A stretch of 64,000 nt of DNA, taken from positions 434,001 through 498,000 of the forward strand of contig JAQWPL010000029.1 in the NCBI GenBank assembly GCA_029245395.1, in the 5' to 3' direction. A program made the translations under genes and the position numbers. Below, in pieces: positions 55,061-64,000 of this stretch (position 1 is its first letter; the number at the start of each line of letters is the position of its first letter). The notes below the pieces were generated by a model that was given only the letters and a program-made list of their open reading frames with translations, had not been told where the DNA came from and searched no databases. This DNA comes from Gammaproteobacteria bacterium. GTDB taxonomy: Bacteria > Pseudomonadota > Gammaproteobacteria > Pseudomonadales > Pseudohongiellaceae.

Positions 55061-57298
55061 TCAAGTGAAGTCGACTGGATCCACATCAACAGACCATCTG
55101 ACTTTTCTGCTGTCTGGATGATTTTCTATGATTGGCATTAAATCTATAAGTAACTGCTGTAACTCTGAACGCCTGGTAGCTTCGATAATTACCTGGAAAC
55201 GAAACAGGCCGCCTTTTTTTTCCATGGGTGATGGTATAGGGCCAATTATTAGCAGGCCTTTTTTGGGCTGAATTTCATTGCCAATGGTCTCCAGAAATTT
55301 TTCCGGTAATAGTCGGTTTGCCGCCTCAGCACGAATGAGTGCCATATAGGTAAAAGGTGGCAAATTACCAAGCCTGCGCTCTTCAAGCAGTTTCATAGCA
55401 AATGGGACATAGCCTTCGCCGACCAGAGACTGCATGGTGGGGTGAGAGCTGTTATAAGTCTGGATAACCACTTCACCAGGTGCAGTACCTCGGCCTGCTC
55501 GGCCTGCTACCTGGGTCATTAGCTGGCCCATATGCTCTTGTCCGCGGAAATCGCCACTGAATAATCCGCCATCGGCATCAAGGACAGCAACAAGCGTAAC
55601 GTTGGGGAAATGATGCCCTTTGGAAAGCATTTGGGTTCCTACAAGCAGGCAGGGATCACCAACATCGATTTTTTCAATAATGGCATGCAACGAATGACGG
55701 TTGCGGGTTGAATCCCTGTCAATGCGATAGACAGGGAGATCCGGGAAAAGGGTTTCAAGTGTGTGTTCGGTTTTCTCAGTACCAAGCCCCATGGTCTCTA
55801 GTTCGTTGCTATGACATTCAGGACATTCCCTTGCAACAGGTTTTTGTCCTTCGCAATGGTGGCAGATCATTTTTGGTGGGTGCCGGTGTAGCGTATAACT
55901 TGTGTCACATCGAGGGCATGTGGCGACCCAGCCACACTGCCGACAAAGTAAAATGGGTGCAAATCCTCGTCGATTCAGAAAAATCAGCACCTGATTTTTA
56001 TTTTCAAGATGGATGTGAATCTTGGCTATCAAGGCATCTGAAAATCCATCAGTAAGCGCTTCTCCCTTGATATCGAGAAGTTGAAATTCTGGCTGAATGG
56101 CTTCGCCAGCACGCTGGGTCAGTTGCAGGTAGTGGTAGCGACCATTTAGTGCGTTGTTCAGGCTTTCAAGGCTGGGTGTGGCCGTACCCAGGACAACCGG
56201 TATATTCATTTGCCTGCCTCGGTAGATGGCCAGATCCCTGCCTGAATAGCGAAAGCCATCTTGTTGTTTATAGGAGCCATCATGCTCTTCATCGACAATG
56301 ATCAAGCCGAGTCGGAGCATTGGAGTAAATACGGCCGAGCGCGTGCCAATAATAATATCTGCACTGCCGTCTTTGGCGCGCAGCCAGGCAGTAAGGCGTT
56401 GACTGTCTGAAAGCCCAGAATGAAAGGCGACAATTTCCCTGTTGAAACGGTTTTCAAAACGGCGGATCGTCTGCGGCGTCAAACCAATTTCAGGTACAAG
56501 AACCAGTACTTGCTTACCGGTCTCAAGAATATCGGTAATTAACTGTAGGTAAATTTCCGTTTTCCCACTGCCGGTCACACCTTCCAGCAATGTTGCATTA
56601 AAACTGGCTAACCCCTTTTTAATAACTGTGTAGGCATCTTGCTGCTCTTTATTGAGGGGCAGAGGCTGGTTTTGCCCATAGAGATTGTCAGGATCCGGTC
56701 TAACTAATTGCGGTCCAACTGAAACTTCTTCAATCAACCCTTTTTGCTGTAAAGATTTCAGCGCTGAGGCAACGGCAACACCCAGTGCTGTGCTTATTTC
56801 AGTAGCGGTCAGTTTTTCGCTTTCACCTAAAAGGCTAATTATCTGTTGTTGACGCGGCGCTTTTTTCAGTTCTTCCAGATCAGTGCCCTGGCCATCTGTG
56901 GTCAATTGCCAGTATCTGGTTTGAGGCTCAATAGCAGGCTTGCCCTTTCTTAACTGCCCGGGGAGAGAGGTTTGCAGAGCCTGGCCTAGTGGGAATTGAT
57001 AGTAATCGGCTGCCCATTGGTATAACGCGAGTAAATGGTTGTCCAACAAGGGCTTAGTATCTATTACTTTAATGGCTTTCTTGATTTTTTCAGGAGGAAA
57101 ATCACTGCTGTCTGAGCAACCAGTGATAAAACCAATCATCTTTCTGTTCCCGAATGGCACCTGGATGCGGACGCCTGGTAACAGTAATTGTCTGTCAAAA
57201 TTATCGGGAGGTCGGTAATCAAATGTGCGGCGCAAAGGAGAAGGGACGACAACCTGTATGAATAAATCTGCTTTCACTTCCCGAATCTTTTTAAGCAC
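55061..57298 (-). CDS. priA: Primosomal helicase PriA
   Basis: PriA restarts collapsed replication forks. 745 residues: 3'-DNA-binding domain (VVVPSPLRRTFDYRPP), Walker A LLEGVTGSGKTEIYLQ, DEEH in IIVDEEHDGSYKQQDG, the Zn-binding cysteines (CRQCGWVATCPRCDTS; CHHCEGQ; CPECHS) and helicase motif MLSKGHHFPNVTLVAVLDAD, read in part. The start at 57298 is GTG; another GTG at 57277 would also give a normal N-terminus. No strong ribosome site separates them. Confidence 0.96.
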   Translation of the reverse strand: MLKKIREVKADLFIQVVVPSPLRRTFDYRPPDNFDRQLLLPGVRIQVPFGNRKMIGFITGCSDSSDFPPEKIKKAIKVIDTKPLLDNHLLALYQWAADYYQFPLGQALQTSLPGQLRKGKPAIEPQTRYWQLTTDGQGTDLEELKKAPRQQQIISLLGESEKLTATEISTALGVAVASALKSLQQKGLIEEVSVGPQLVRPDPDNLYGQNQPLPLNKEQQDAYTVIKKGLASFNATLLEGVTGSGKTEIYLQLITDILETGKQVLVLVPEIGLTPQTIRRFENRFNREIVAFHSGLSDSQRLTAWLRAKDGSADIIIGTRSAVFTPMLRLGLIIVDEEHDGSYKQQDGFRYSGRDLAIYRGRQMNIPVVLGTATPSLESLNNALNGRYHYLQLTQRAGEAIQPEFQLLDIKGEALTDGFSDALIAKIHIHLENKNQVLIFLNRRGFAPILLCRQCGWVATCPRCDTSYTLHRHPPKMICHHCEGQKPVARECPECHSNELETMGLGTEKTEHTLETLFPDLPVYRIDRDSTRNRHSLHAIIEKIDVGDPCLLVGTQMLSKGHHFPNVTLVAVLDADGGLFSGDFRGQEHMGQLMTQVAGRAGRGTAPGEVVIQTYNSSHPTMQSLVGEGYVPFAMKLLEERRLGNLPPFTYMALIRAEAANRLLPEKFLETIGNEIQPKKGLLIIGPIPSPMEKKGGLFRFQVIIEATRRSELQQLLIDLMPIIENHPDSRKVRWSVDVDPVDFT

Positions 57299-57448
57299 TT
57301 TGATATGTAATCATGTGACTATAACAAAATAAGGATTTAACTGATGCAGGTCTGCTCATAGAAAAAATTACCTGGAGAAGAGTTTCCTGAAAGGGTGGTT
57401 TATACTTTGCATGATTTTTAAGATCAGACCAGGGAGCCCGAAAGCCCA

Positions 57449-57739
57449 ATGCCTAGTCAACAAGCACCAGATGAATTGCTCGCCCTGCGTGAGAAAATAG
57501 ACAGTATTGACGAAGAGATGCTGGATTTACTAGCCCGTCGTTTCAATGTTACGGCCAGGGTTGGTGAACTCAAAGCGGAATCTGGGCTGGATTCAGTTGA
57601 TCCTGTCAGGGAACAGGAAAAACTTGAACGATTACGTGCGCTGGCAGGGGAGAAGTCACTGAACAGTGAGTTCATTCTTGATCTGTTTCAGACCCTTTTT
57701 GATGAAGTGGTGAAAAATCACCGTAACTTTTTGAAATAA
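57449..57739 (+). CDS. AroQ-type chorismate mutase domain protein
   Basis: 96 residues forming one AroQ-class helical domain: LREKIDSIDEEMLDLLARRFNVTARVGELKAE (read in parts), then DPVREQEKLERL and LFDEVVKNHRNFL. It should rearrange chorismate to prephenate, or be a regulatory or isochorismate-pyruvate-lyase relative. The usual Arg near residue 14 and Lys of ELKAE are present. It stands alone between priA (divergent) and rpmE. Confidence 0.85.
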   Translation: MPSQQAPDELLALREKIDSIDEEMLDLLARRFNVTARVGELKAESGLDSVDPVREQEKLERLRALAGEKSLNSEFILDLFQTLFDEVVKNHRNFLK

Positions 57740-57816
57740 CGAGATCTTCCTGTTGATTCTGTTATGGGCAAAGGGTGTGGAGAGGGTGGTTAGCCCTTAA
57801 GTCCTGTGATTTTCCC

Positions 57817-57844
57817 TTGTACTAAGGGTATTTTCTGCTAGAAT
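57817..57844 (+). promoter_or_regulatory. Sigma-70 promoter of rpmE
   Basis: TTGTAC (57817-57822), 16-bp spacer, TAGAAT (57839-57844), followed by GCGCCC. It leaves a leader of about 140 nt before rpmE. Confidence 0.5.
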
Positions 57845-57939
57845 GCGCCCTCTTTTTTACCAGCCTCTTAATTATTCTTTCAAGGCATTGATTGCCTGAA
57901 AAGATAGATAAATCAAAGGCTGCTGGATTTTCAAATTAA

Positions 57940-57978
57940 GGATATGGTGTCTGCCTGAAAGGGCAGGTAGCGATATCC
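57940..57978 (+). promoter_or_regulatory. Structured leader of rpmE (possible L31 autoregulatory element)
   Basis: GGATAT (57940-57945) pairs with ATATCC (57973-57978) around an inner hairpin CTGCC...GGCAG. It ends 13 nt before the rpmE start. Ribosomal-protein leaders of this kind, including an L31 type in gammaproteobacteria, are known; the match is by position and shape only. Confidence 0.5.
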
Positions 57979-57991
57979 AGAGAGCAAGACA

Positions 57992-58204
57992 ATGAAAGCA
58001 GATATACATCCAAAATATCAGGAAATCAATGTCACATGTGGTTGTGGCAATGTAATCCAGACCCGTTCCACTCTGAATGAAGACATCCGCGTTGACGTTT
58101 GTTCACAATGTCATCCTTTTTACACTGGCAAGCAGAAAATTGTCGACACTGGTGGACGAGTAGATCGCTTCAAGAAGCGTTTTGGCGGTGGTCGTAAGAT
58201 CTGA
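57992..58204 (+). CDS. rpmE: 50S ribosomal protein L31 (zinc-binding form)
   Basis: 70 residues. It has the Zn-binding cysteines CGCG ([12 protein letters not shown]) and [14 protein letters not shown] with the C-terminal [11 protein letters not shown], so it is the C+ form. It sits after a structured leader and before the convergent ponA. Confidence 0.97.
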   Translation: MKADIHPKYQEINVTCGCGNVIQTRSTLNEDIRVDVCSQCHPFYTGKQKIVDTGGRVDRFKKRFGGGRKI

Positions 58205-58275
58205 CATCTGGTTATTTGATGAAAAGTTGAATTAAATAACTACTTTAAAAGAAGAGATGCCTGAATAGGCACACC

Positions 58276-60681
58276 CTAGAATGGAGATTCAGGCGCATCC
58301 TGCCCTGATCCTTCCTGATTGCTCTGGTCTTCAGAACCAGGAATATTTTCCTTCCTGAATACTTCGAAAAAAGCCCCATCTTCATCCGGACTGGCGCGAA
58401 GGCCAGTCTGGCGATTAATTCTGACATTTTCGAGACCGTCAGGCTGGCTCATGCTCGCCAGAGGCGTGCCCTCAAGTACAGGCTTCATGAAATCTATCCA
58501 AATCGGCAAAGCAACAGATGAAGCCTGTTCGGATTTCCCCAGTGTATCTGGCTGGTCATAACCCACATACACTGTTGTTACCAAATTCCCGTTATAGCCT
58601 GAAAACCATAAATCATAGGAATCATCAGTGGTGCCTGTCTTGCCGTGAATATCTTCTCTGTCGGGCATAGCCCGGTTGGCAGGAGCACCACTACCGTTGG
58701 TGATTACCGAGCGCAGGATAGTGTTCATAATATAAGCTGCGCGCTCATCGATCACTCTTGGGGCTGGTGTGACTTCCGGAATTTCAGGGACCAGATTGCT
58801 ATCCAGCAGGGAATCAATCACTGCCATGTTTTTGCAGGTAGGACATACTGTATAAGGCTGGGCGCGGAACATTTCACCATCGTTGAAGTTATCTATATGT
58901 TCAATCAGATAGGGCTCTACCTTGTGCCCGCCGTTTGCAAATACCGCATATCCGGTGGCAACTTCCAGCGGATGAAGGGCATGAGTACCTATGGCAACAG
59001 TGATGTCATCTGGGTCGAACTCATTTGTGTTTAGTCCGAAACGGGATACATAGGGTAAAACCACGTCTGATCCCAGAGCATCATAAAGACGCAGGGATAC
59101 CAGGTTTTTGGAATTGGTTAGTGCATAGGAAAGACGCAAAGGCCCCATAAATTCCCCATTGAAATTATTGGGTCGATAATCACTGCGTGCCAGAGGAGCG
59201 TCATTGATCAGGGAGGCGGAGGTGTAGCCATTTTCCAGGGCTGCGGTGTACAGGAAAGGTTTGAAATTGGAACCCGGTTGGCGTTCTGCCTGGGTTGCGC
59301 GATTGAACTGCCCATTGCGGGCGCGGTCATTAAAATCATAACCTCCAACCAGTGACAATATGCCGCCAGAATTAGGGTTCAGGGCCACCAGACCGCCGTT
59401 GACTGCGGGCACTTGCCCAAGTATCCATTGCCCCTGGGCATCTCGCATCACCCGAATAAGATCCCCTGATTCAACCACTTCATCGGCTGACCGGGGAGAA
59501 GAACCCCAGGTACTGCTTGTGATAAAACGTTTTGCCCAGCGTATACCGTCCCATGGAATCGTAATTTGTTCGCCAGTTTTTAAAATGGCAGTGATTGATC
59601 TTTCTTCAACCGTCTGGGCAAATGCAGGTTGCTGGGATGCTATTGCAGAGGTCCGCTGTAACACTTCCAACCAGTGACCAATTGAACCATTCTCAGCGGG
59701 GCGCAGATGGTTTTCCCTGCCCCGGTAACCATGTTTGCGATCATAGGATTCAAGCCCTTTTTGTAGAGCCTGATTTGCTGTTACCTGCATGGTGCTGTCG
59801 ATGGTGGTAAATACTTCGAATCCATCAGTTAGCGCAAGGTCGCCATAACGATCAATCATATCCTGGCGCACCATTTCAGCGATGTAAGGTGCTTCTAGTT
59901 CAGTTTCCCTGCCATGTCTGAAGGCTGTGACAGGGGCTTTAACTGCCTCATCGAATTCGTTGCTGTTTATCATGTTCTGATCTCGCATGCGTACAAGGAC
60001 CCTTTCCCTGACAGCCAGAGAGTCTGTTTTGGATGCGAGAGGATTGTAAGCATTTGGTCTGGGCAACAGTCCTATCAGAGTGGCTACTTCGGCTAGTGTC
60101 AGAGCACTAACCTCCTTGTCATAGTATTGTTGTGCTGCAGCAGCGATTCCGTAGGCTGAAACACCAAAAAAGGTTTTGTTCAGGTATAGCTCAAGAATTT
60201 CTTCTTTGGTCAGTTCCCGTTCCATTTTCAGGGCAAGTAATATTTCCTTGAATTTCCTTGTGTAGGCAGATTCCCCTTCAAAGAAGAAGTTTTTTGTTAC
60301 CTGCATCGTAATTGTACTGCCGCCTCCCCAGTCATTATTGGAAAGAATGCCGGCAACGGAGCGAACAAGACCGAGTGGATCGACGCCATGATGATTGAAG
60401 AAGCGCTTATCCTCAGTTGAGACCAGTGCACTGGTTACCTGTGGTGGAATTTCTTCATATTTGATCGGGGTACTGCGTCTGCTGCCGAATTCAGCGATAA
60501 GCTTGTTATCTGCTGAGTAGATCCGTAAGGGGTTTTCAAGGCGCAAATTGGTATAGGTATCCCGGTCTGGAAGTTTGGGGGAAATGTACAGATATAGACT
60601 GGCTGAAACCATAATAATGCCCATACAGCCGATAAGGCCGCACCACAACACGAAATAGCCAAGTTTTTTCGTTGTATTCAT
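58276..60681 (-). CDS. ponA: Penicillin-binding protein 1A
   Basis: A bifunctional class A peptidoglycan synthase of the inner membrane. 801 residues: N-terminal membrane helix (FVLWCGLIGCMGIIMVSASL), GT51 transglycosylase with EDKRFFNHHGVDPLGL and GGSTITMQVTKNFF, an OB-like insert, and transpeptidase motifs SNFKPF (Ser-x-x-Lys), SYALTNSKN (SxN) and HGKTGTT. The tail is polar and disordered. It diverges from pilM, as in Pseudomonas. Confidence 0.97.
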   Translation of the reverse strand: MNTTKKLGYFVLWCGLIGCMGIIMVSASLYLYISPKLPDRDTYTNLRLENPLRIYSADNKLIAEFGSRRSTPIKYEEIPPQVTSALVSTEDKRFFNHHGVDPLGLVRSVAGILSNNDWGGGSTITMQVTKNFFFEGESAYTRKFKEILLALKMERELTKEEILELYLNKTFFGVSAYGIAAAAQQYYDKEVSALTLAEVATLIGLLPRPNAYNPLASKTDSLAVRERVLVRMRDQNMINSNEFDEAVKAPVTAFRHGRETELEAPYIAEMVRQDMIDRYGDLALTDGFEVFTTIDSTMQVTANQALQKGLESYDRKHGYRGRENHLRPAENGSIGHWLEVLQRTSAIASQQPAFAQTVEERSITAILKTGEQITIPWDGIRWAKRFITSSTWGSSPRSADEVVESGDLIRVMRDAQGQWILGQVPAVNGGLVALNPNSGGILSLVGGYDFNDRARNGQFNRATQAERQPGSNFKPFLYTAALENGYTSASLINDAPLARSDYRPNNFNGEFMGPLRLSYALTNSKNLVSLRLYDALGSDVVLPYVSRFGLNTNEFDPDDITVAIGTHALHPLEVATGYAVFANGGHKVEPYLIEHIDNFNDGEMFRAQPYTVCPTCKNMAVIDSLLDSNLVPEIPEVTPAPRVIDERAAYIMNTILRSVITNGSGAPANRAMPDREDIHGKTGTTDDSYDLWFSGYNGNLVTTVYVGYDQPDTLGKSEQASSVALPIWIDFMKPVLEGTPLASMSQPDGLENVRINRQTGLRASPDEDGAFFEVFRKENIPGSEDQSNQEGSGQDAPESPF

Positions 60682-61110
60682 GGTTTGGGAAATAACTTCC
60701 AGGTCAGATGACCGTTTTGCATTGGTAACCGGACATTTTAAACGCTTTTACCCTGCGGGGTTAGTTATCCATGCAGATTTCATCAGTTCTAACCGCAAGT
60801 CCATAATATATGGGGGTTTTGCGGGTAAATTCTCGCTTTTTTTGCGAAAAAACTTGTGTAATATGTTTTCCCCCGGCTAGATAAATTTAAAAAGGCTGTT
60901 AGAGCGCTTTTGTGAACTAGATAGCAATTTAATGTAATTTGTAAAAAAATGCGATAATTACTTGAAATCAATACATAAATTTATTACCTTGCCGGGTTGT
61001 AAGTGGTTGTAAAAGTTAATCTACCGCTAGTATCGCCTGCTGAATTGAATGTAAATTGAGTGTAAAAGGGGCGACCCCTTAAAAGGCGATAGTAAAAACA
61101 GGGTGACATT
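60682..61110. other. ponA-pilM divergent intergenic region
   Basis: 429 bp without a gene. It must hold the ponA and pilM promoters. A palindrome AAGGGG-CGA-CCCCTT lies at 61066-61080, about 30 bp before the pilM start, and there is an A/T-rich centre with many GTAAA/TGTAA steps; no promoter is clear enough to place. Confidence 0.5.
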
Positions 61111-62166
61111 TTGTTAAGTTTATTGACGAAAAAAACCAATGCACTTTTGGGAATCGATATCTCTTCCAGTTCCATTAAAATGCTGGAATTGAGCAAATCG
61201 GGATCCAAATACAAAGTGGAAAATTATTCCAGCAAACCACTGCCGGAAGGCGCGGTGGTGGAAAAAAATATTGCCAATCTTGATGCTGTAGGTGAAACAG
61301 TATTGAAACTGGCGCTAACAAAAACCACTACCCTCAATGCCGCCGTAGCTGTGTCGGGTTCTGCTGTAATCACCAAAACTATTGAAATGAGTGCGGCGAT
61401 GAGCGATTCGGAAATGGAAAACCAGATTGCCCTTGAAGCTGACCAATATATCCCTTATCCGCTTGACGAAGTCATGATTGATTTTGAACGTCAGGGACTT
61501 TCAGAGAAAAATGAAGACATGTCTGAAGTCCTTCTGGCTGCCTGCAAACGTGAAAACGTGGACTCTCGTGTTGCCGCTCTCGAAATTGGTGGCTATGAAG
61601 CCAAAGTGGTTGATATAGAGGCTTACGCCATGGAGCGTGCGTTTAACCTAATGTGCGATCAGATGGATCTGGATAAAGAACGGTTGTCAGCAATTATTGA
61701 TATTGGTGCATCCATGACGACCATGTACATACTGCGTGATGGCGAATCCATTTATACGCGTGAACAGGTGTTTGGTGGTTCGCAACTTTCCGTTGAGATT
61801 CAAAACCGTTATGGGTTGTCCCCCATTGATGCCGAAACTGCTTTAATCAATGGCGATCTGCCTGAAGGGTATGAAACTGATGTGCTGAAACCTTTCATTC
61901 ATGAAATGAGTGGGCAGATAGGCAGGACACTGCAATTCTTTTTCTCTTCAAGCCAATACAACGATGTAGATCTTATTGTTCTGGCTGGAGGGACTGCTGC
62001 CACAGCGGGTCTGGCTGAAATGGTCCAGGAAGAACATGGCGCCAGAACAGTTGTTGCCAATCCTATTGCAAAAATGAATTTTGGCGACAAGGTAAATAAA
62101 AAGCAGCTGCAAAATGATGCGGCCTCCTTAATGATGGCCTGCGGTCTTGCAGTCAGGGGATTTTAA
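61111..62166 (+). CDS. pilM: Type IV pilus inner-membrane platform protein PilM
   Basis: PilM is the actin-like cytosolic part of the pilus alignment complex and binds PilN's N-terminus. 351 residues: LLGIDISSSSIKMLELSKSG (ATP-binding), IIDIGASMTTMYIL and VLAGGTAATAGLAEMV. The start is a TTG at 61111 with GGGTGAC upstream, giving LLSLLTKKTNALLGIDIS, which matches the N-terminus of relatives. Confidence 0.96.
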   Translation: MLSLLTKKTNALLGIDISSSSIKMLELSKSGSKYKVENYSSKPLPEGAVVEKNIANLDAVGETVLKLALTKTTTLNAAVAVSGSAVITKTIEMSAAMSDSEMENQIALEADQYIPYPLDEVMIDFERQGLSEKNEDMSEVLLAACKRENVDSRVAALEIGGYEAKVVDIEAYAMERAFNLMCDQMDLDKERLSAIIDIGASMTTMYILRDGESIYTREQVFGGSQLSVEIQNRYGLSPIDAETALINGDLPEGYETDVLKPFIHEMSGQIGRTLQFFFSSSQYNDVDLIVLAGGTAATAGLAEMVQEEHGARTVVANPIAKMNFGDKVNKKQLQNDAASLMMACGLAVRGF

Positions 62167-62169
62167 GCA

Positions 62170-62727
62170 ATGGCAACTATCAATCTGCTGCCCTGGCGTG
62201 AAGAGCTCAGGGAAGAAAGAAGACAGGAATTCGTTGTTGGCCTGGGTATAACAGTTGCCATTGCTGGAATGATCCTGTTTGCAGGTGACCGCTATGTAAA
62301 CAACTCTATTAATAATCAGGCGGGGTTGAATGATTACTTACGCTCCCAGATTACATTGCTTGATCAGGAAATCGAGGAAATCAGAGGACTGCAGAGGCAA
62401 AAAGCAGAATTGACTGAGCGTATGACAGTTATCCAGGACTTGCAGGGACGGCGTCCCGTAATTGTCAGGCTGTTCGATGAATTGGCAAGAACATTACCTG
62501 ATGGCGTTTACTACAACACCATCAACAGGTTGGGAGATGGAATCAGTTTCCAAGGTGTTGCTGAATCCAATAATAGAGTATCTGCCTTGTTGCGCTCCCT
62601 GGATGACTCTGAGTGGTTTGAAGGACCTTCATTGCAGCAGATTTTGGGGACTGGCCAGGGTGGGGAAGGTAACGGTTTTGAATTGAATGTTCAGGTGACC
62701 ACGTCTGATCTTGAAGAGGACGAATAA
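62170..62727 (+). CDS. pilN: Type IV pilus assembly protein PilN
   Basis: PilN spans the inner membrane and connects PilM to PilO. 185 residues: the PilM-binding INLLPWREE at the very N-terminus, one membrane helix (FVVGLGITVAIAGMILFAG), a coiled coil and a periplasmic ferredoxin-like domain (PDGVYYNTINRLGDGISFQG). It starts 3 bp after pilM. Confidence 0.96.
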   Translation: MATINLLPWREELREERRQEFVVGLGITVAIAGMILFAGDRYVNNSINNQAGLNDYLRSQITLLDQEIEEIRGLQRQKAELTERMTVIQDLQGRRPVIVRLFDELARTLPDGVYYNTINRLGDGISFQGVAESNNRVSALLRSLDDSEWFEGPSLQQILGTGQGGEGNGFELNVQVTTSDLEEDE

Positions 62728-62738
62728 CAGGCTTGCCT

Positions 62739-63377
62739 ATGAGCGTCGTTGATAATATAAAAAGTTCATTGCAGAAATCGGCTGATGAGCTGAAAAATTT
62801 TGACTGGAGTGAACTCCAGAATATCGAAACTATCGGTGTCTGGCCTGGCCCCGTCAAATTGCTATTAATTATCATCGTTTTCAGCGGTAGTCTTGGCGGT
62901 GGCTTTTGGTTTCATATCAAAACACTCCAGGCAACTCTTGCCTCAGTGGAAGCTGAAGAAATTACCCTGCGTACCGATCTTGAGAACAAGGCAATCATTG
63001 CGTCCAACCTGGAATCCTATAAGCAACAACTGGTGGATATGGAAGAGTTATTTGGTACTCTGCTAAGGCAGTTACCTGGTGAAACAGAAGTGCCTGGACT
63101 GGTAGACGATATCACCTTTCAGGGTGTAGGCAGTGGTTTGGAGTTTTCCAATATTCGACTCCAGCCGGAAGTGCAGCAGGAATTTTATATCGAGCTGCCT
63201 ATCAATATTTCGGTCACGGGTGATTACCATGATTTTGGCGCTTTTGTCAGTGGTGTTGCGAGTCTTTCACGTATTGTGACTCTTCATGACTTTGTTATCA
63301 GAACGGGTGCCACGCGCTCCGAATTGATCATGGATATTACTGCAAGAACTTATCGGTATAACGCTGATGATGAATAA
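62739..63377 (+). CDS. pilO: Type IV pilus assembly protein PilO
   Basis: PilO partners PilN in the periplasmic alignment frame. About 212 residues: a membrane helix (LLLIIVFSGSLGGGFWF), coiled coil (LQATLASVEAEEITLRTDLE) and a periplasmic domain with LRQLPGETEVPGLVDDI. The ATG at 62739 is preferred to the TTG at 62733. It overlaps pilP by 11 bp. Confidence 0.95.
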   Translation: MSVVDNIKSSLQKSADELKNFDWSELQNIETIGVWPGPVKLLLIIIVFSGSLGGGFWFHIKTLQATLASVEAEEITLRTDLENKAIIASNLESYKQQLVDMEELFGTLLRQLPGETEVPGLVDDITFQGVGSGLEFSNIRLQPEVQQEFYIELPINISVTGDYHDFGAFVSGVASLSRIVTLHDFVIRTGATRSELIMDITARTYRYNADDE

Positions 63378-63915
63378 AATGTGCAAAACAATTCGTCTTT
63401 ACTGGTTGTTGCCGGCTTTGGCGGTACTGTTGCTGACTGCCTGTTCGAACAATGAGGAAATGATTGAACTACAGGACTATGTTCTGCAACAGGTTAATCG
63501 ACCACCGGGACTAATAGACCCAATCCCTGCATTTTCATCTTATGAGCCTTTCCAATACAGTGCGTCATCCTTGCGTGGCCCATTTGAAATTCCTTTGGAT
63601 ATCACACAGATCATTCGGAATCAGAACAATGATGTGAGTCCGGATGAAAACAGGCCAACAGAACAGCTGGAAAACTATGCGATCAACTCCCTGGAGATGG
63701 TCGGGACAATTACTCGAAACGATGTCTACTGGGCGCTTATTCTGGATGAAACCGGTCTGGTTAGCAGAGCAACAGTTGGAAATTACATGGGCAGAAATCA
63801 TGGTCGTATCATTGATATTTCTGAGGGCCAGATAGAACTGATAGAAATCGTACCTCAAGGTGATGGTTTTTGGACGGAACGGCCACAAACTATTACTTTG
63901 CAGGGTAGTGAATGA
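63367..63915 (+). CDS. pilP: Type IV pilus lipoprotein PilP
   Basis: PilP links the inner-membrane PilNO to the PilQ secretin. 182 residues: lipobox LLTACSNN, a flexible N-terminal segment and the C-terminal beta domain (LEMVGTITRNDVYWALILD, GNYMGRNHGRIIDISEGQIEL). Translation is coupled to pilO by an overlap. Two ATGs at 63367 and 63370 can start it. Confidence 0.95.
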   Translation: MMNKMCKTIRLYWLLPALAVLLLTACSNNEEMIELQDYVLQQVNRPPGLIDPIPAFSSYEPFQYSASSLRGPFEIPLDITQIIRNQNNDVSPDENRPTEQLENYAINSLEMVGTITRNDVYWALILDETGLVSRATVGNYMGRNHGRIIDISEGQIELIEIVPQGDGFWTERPQTITLQGSE

Positions 63916-63925
63916 GAAAAATGAT

Positions 63926-64000
63926 ATGAAAAATGTAATACGGCATATCGGATTAGTCAGGAGACTCGTTATGATGACATTGATGAATTTAAACAGCGCT
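63926..64000 (+). CDS. pilQ: Secretin PilQ, first 25 codons
   Basis: An ATG 10 bp after the pilP stop opens a frame to the right edge, encoding MKNVIRHIGLVRRLVMMTLM and so on, a basic start entering a hydrophobic stretch as in a signal peptide. The identification as PilQ rests on its place after pilP. An upstream ATG at 63921 meets a stop after two codons. Confidence 0.7.
   Translation, partial: MKNVIRHIGLVRRLVMMTLMNLNSA

Overview
The window reads as a chromosomal segment of a marine-type gammaproteobacterium. Housekeeping blocks appear in the order familiar from Pseudomonas-like genomes (mutY-yggX, hisBH-hisF, gpmI-envC-ctp, yibN-secB, ntrBC, thiI, typA, tatABC-hisEI, ubiB-ubiJ-ubiE, hslVU, priA, rpmE, ponA/pilMNOPQ). 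Two accessory blocks of exported proteins of poorly known function are set among them. Genus cannot be fixed from the sequence alone. Compared with the Pseudomonas order as I remember it, hisA, glnA, argS and grxC are absent from their usual places.

Layout. 1-9.2 kb: hemB (partial), a VTT-membrane/flavoprotein-disulfide reductase fusion next to an ArsM-like methyltransferase, then rsd, dsbB, gshA, hslR, a YrfG-like HAD phosphatase and cysQ. 9.2-16.7 kb: a tightly packed minus-strand run of six exported proteins (degenerate metallo-beta-lactamase fold, DUF1592 cytochrome-like protein, DUF1552 Tat substrate, ankyrin protein, DUF6152 protein, lipoprotein). 16.8-27.1 kb: rdgC, a secreted metallo-beta-lactamase-fold hydrolase, two more DUF6152 genes each beside a paralogue of the lipoprotein, a DMT permease, a DUF1036-like exported protein and an O-methyltransferase. 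27.3-27.7 kb: tRNA-Phe with a broken partial copy beside it. 27.7-37.5 kb: yggX, mutY, hisBHF, ctp, envC, gpmI, a YibN-like rhodanese, secB, trmL. 37.7-38.5 kb: the first part of mshI joined out of frame to the last part of mshQ, the scar of a lost MSHA pilus operon. 39-58.2 kb: ntrCB, thiI, typA, dtd, tatCBA, hisEI, ubiB, ubiJ, ubiE, a DUF971 gene, hslUV, a SPOR protein, priA, a chorismate mutase and rpmE. 58.2-64 kb: ponA, then divergent pilMNOP and the start of pilQ.

How the parts work together. The core genes cover histidine, ubiquinone, glutathione and haem synthesis, nitrogen control, protein export (Sec and Tat), envelope growth and type IV pili. The Tat pathway encoded at 46-47.6 kb would export the DUF1552 protein and possibly the degenerate MBL protein. 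The accessory proteins almost all carry export signals, so they probably act together in the periplasm or at the outer membrane.

Most unusual points: the repeated DUF6152 plus partner module, whose mature proteins are predicted to begin His-His; the MSHA deletion scar; a 265-bp non-coding element with 31-bp terminal inverted repeats that supplies the end of ubiE; a tRNA-Phe partial copy split by a 79-bp insert; and inverted repeats or regulator boxes lying where hisA and glnA would be expected.
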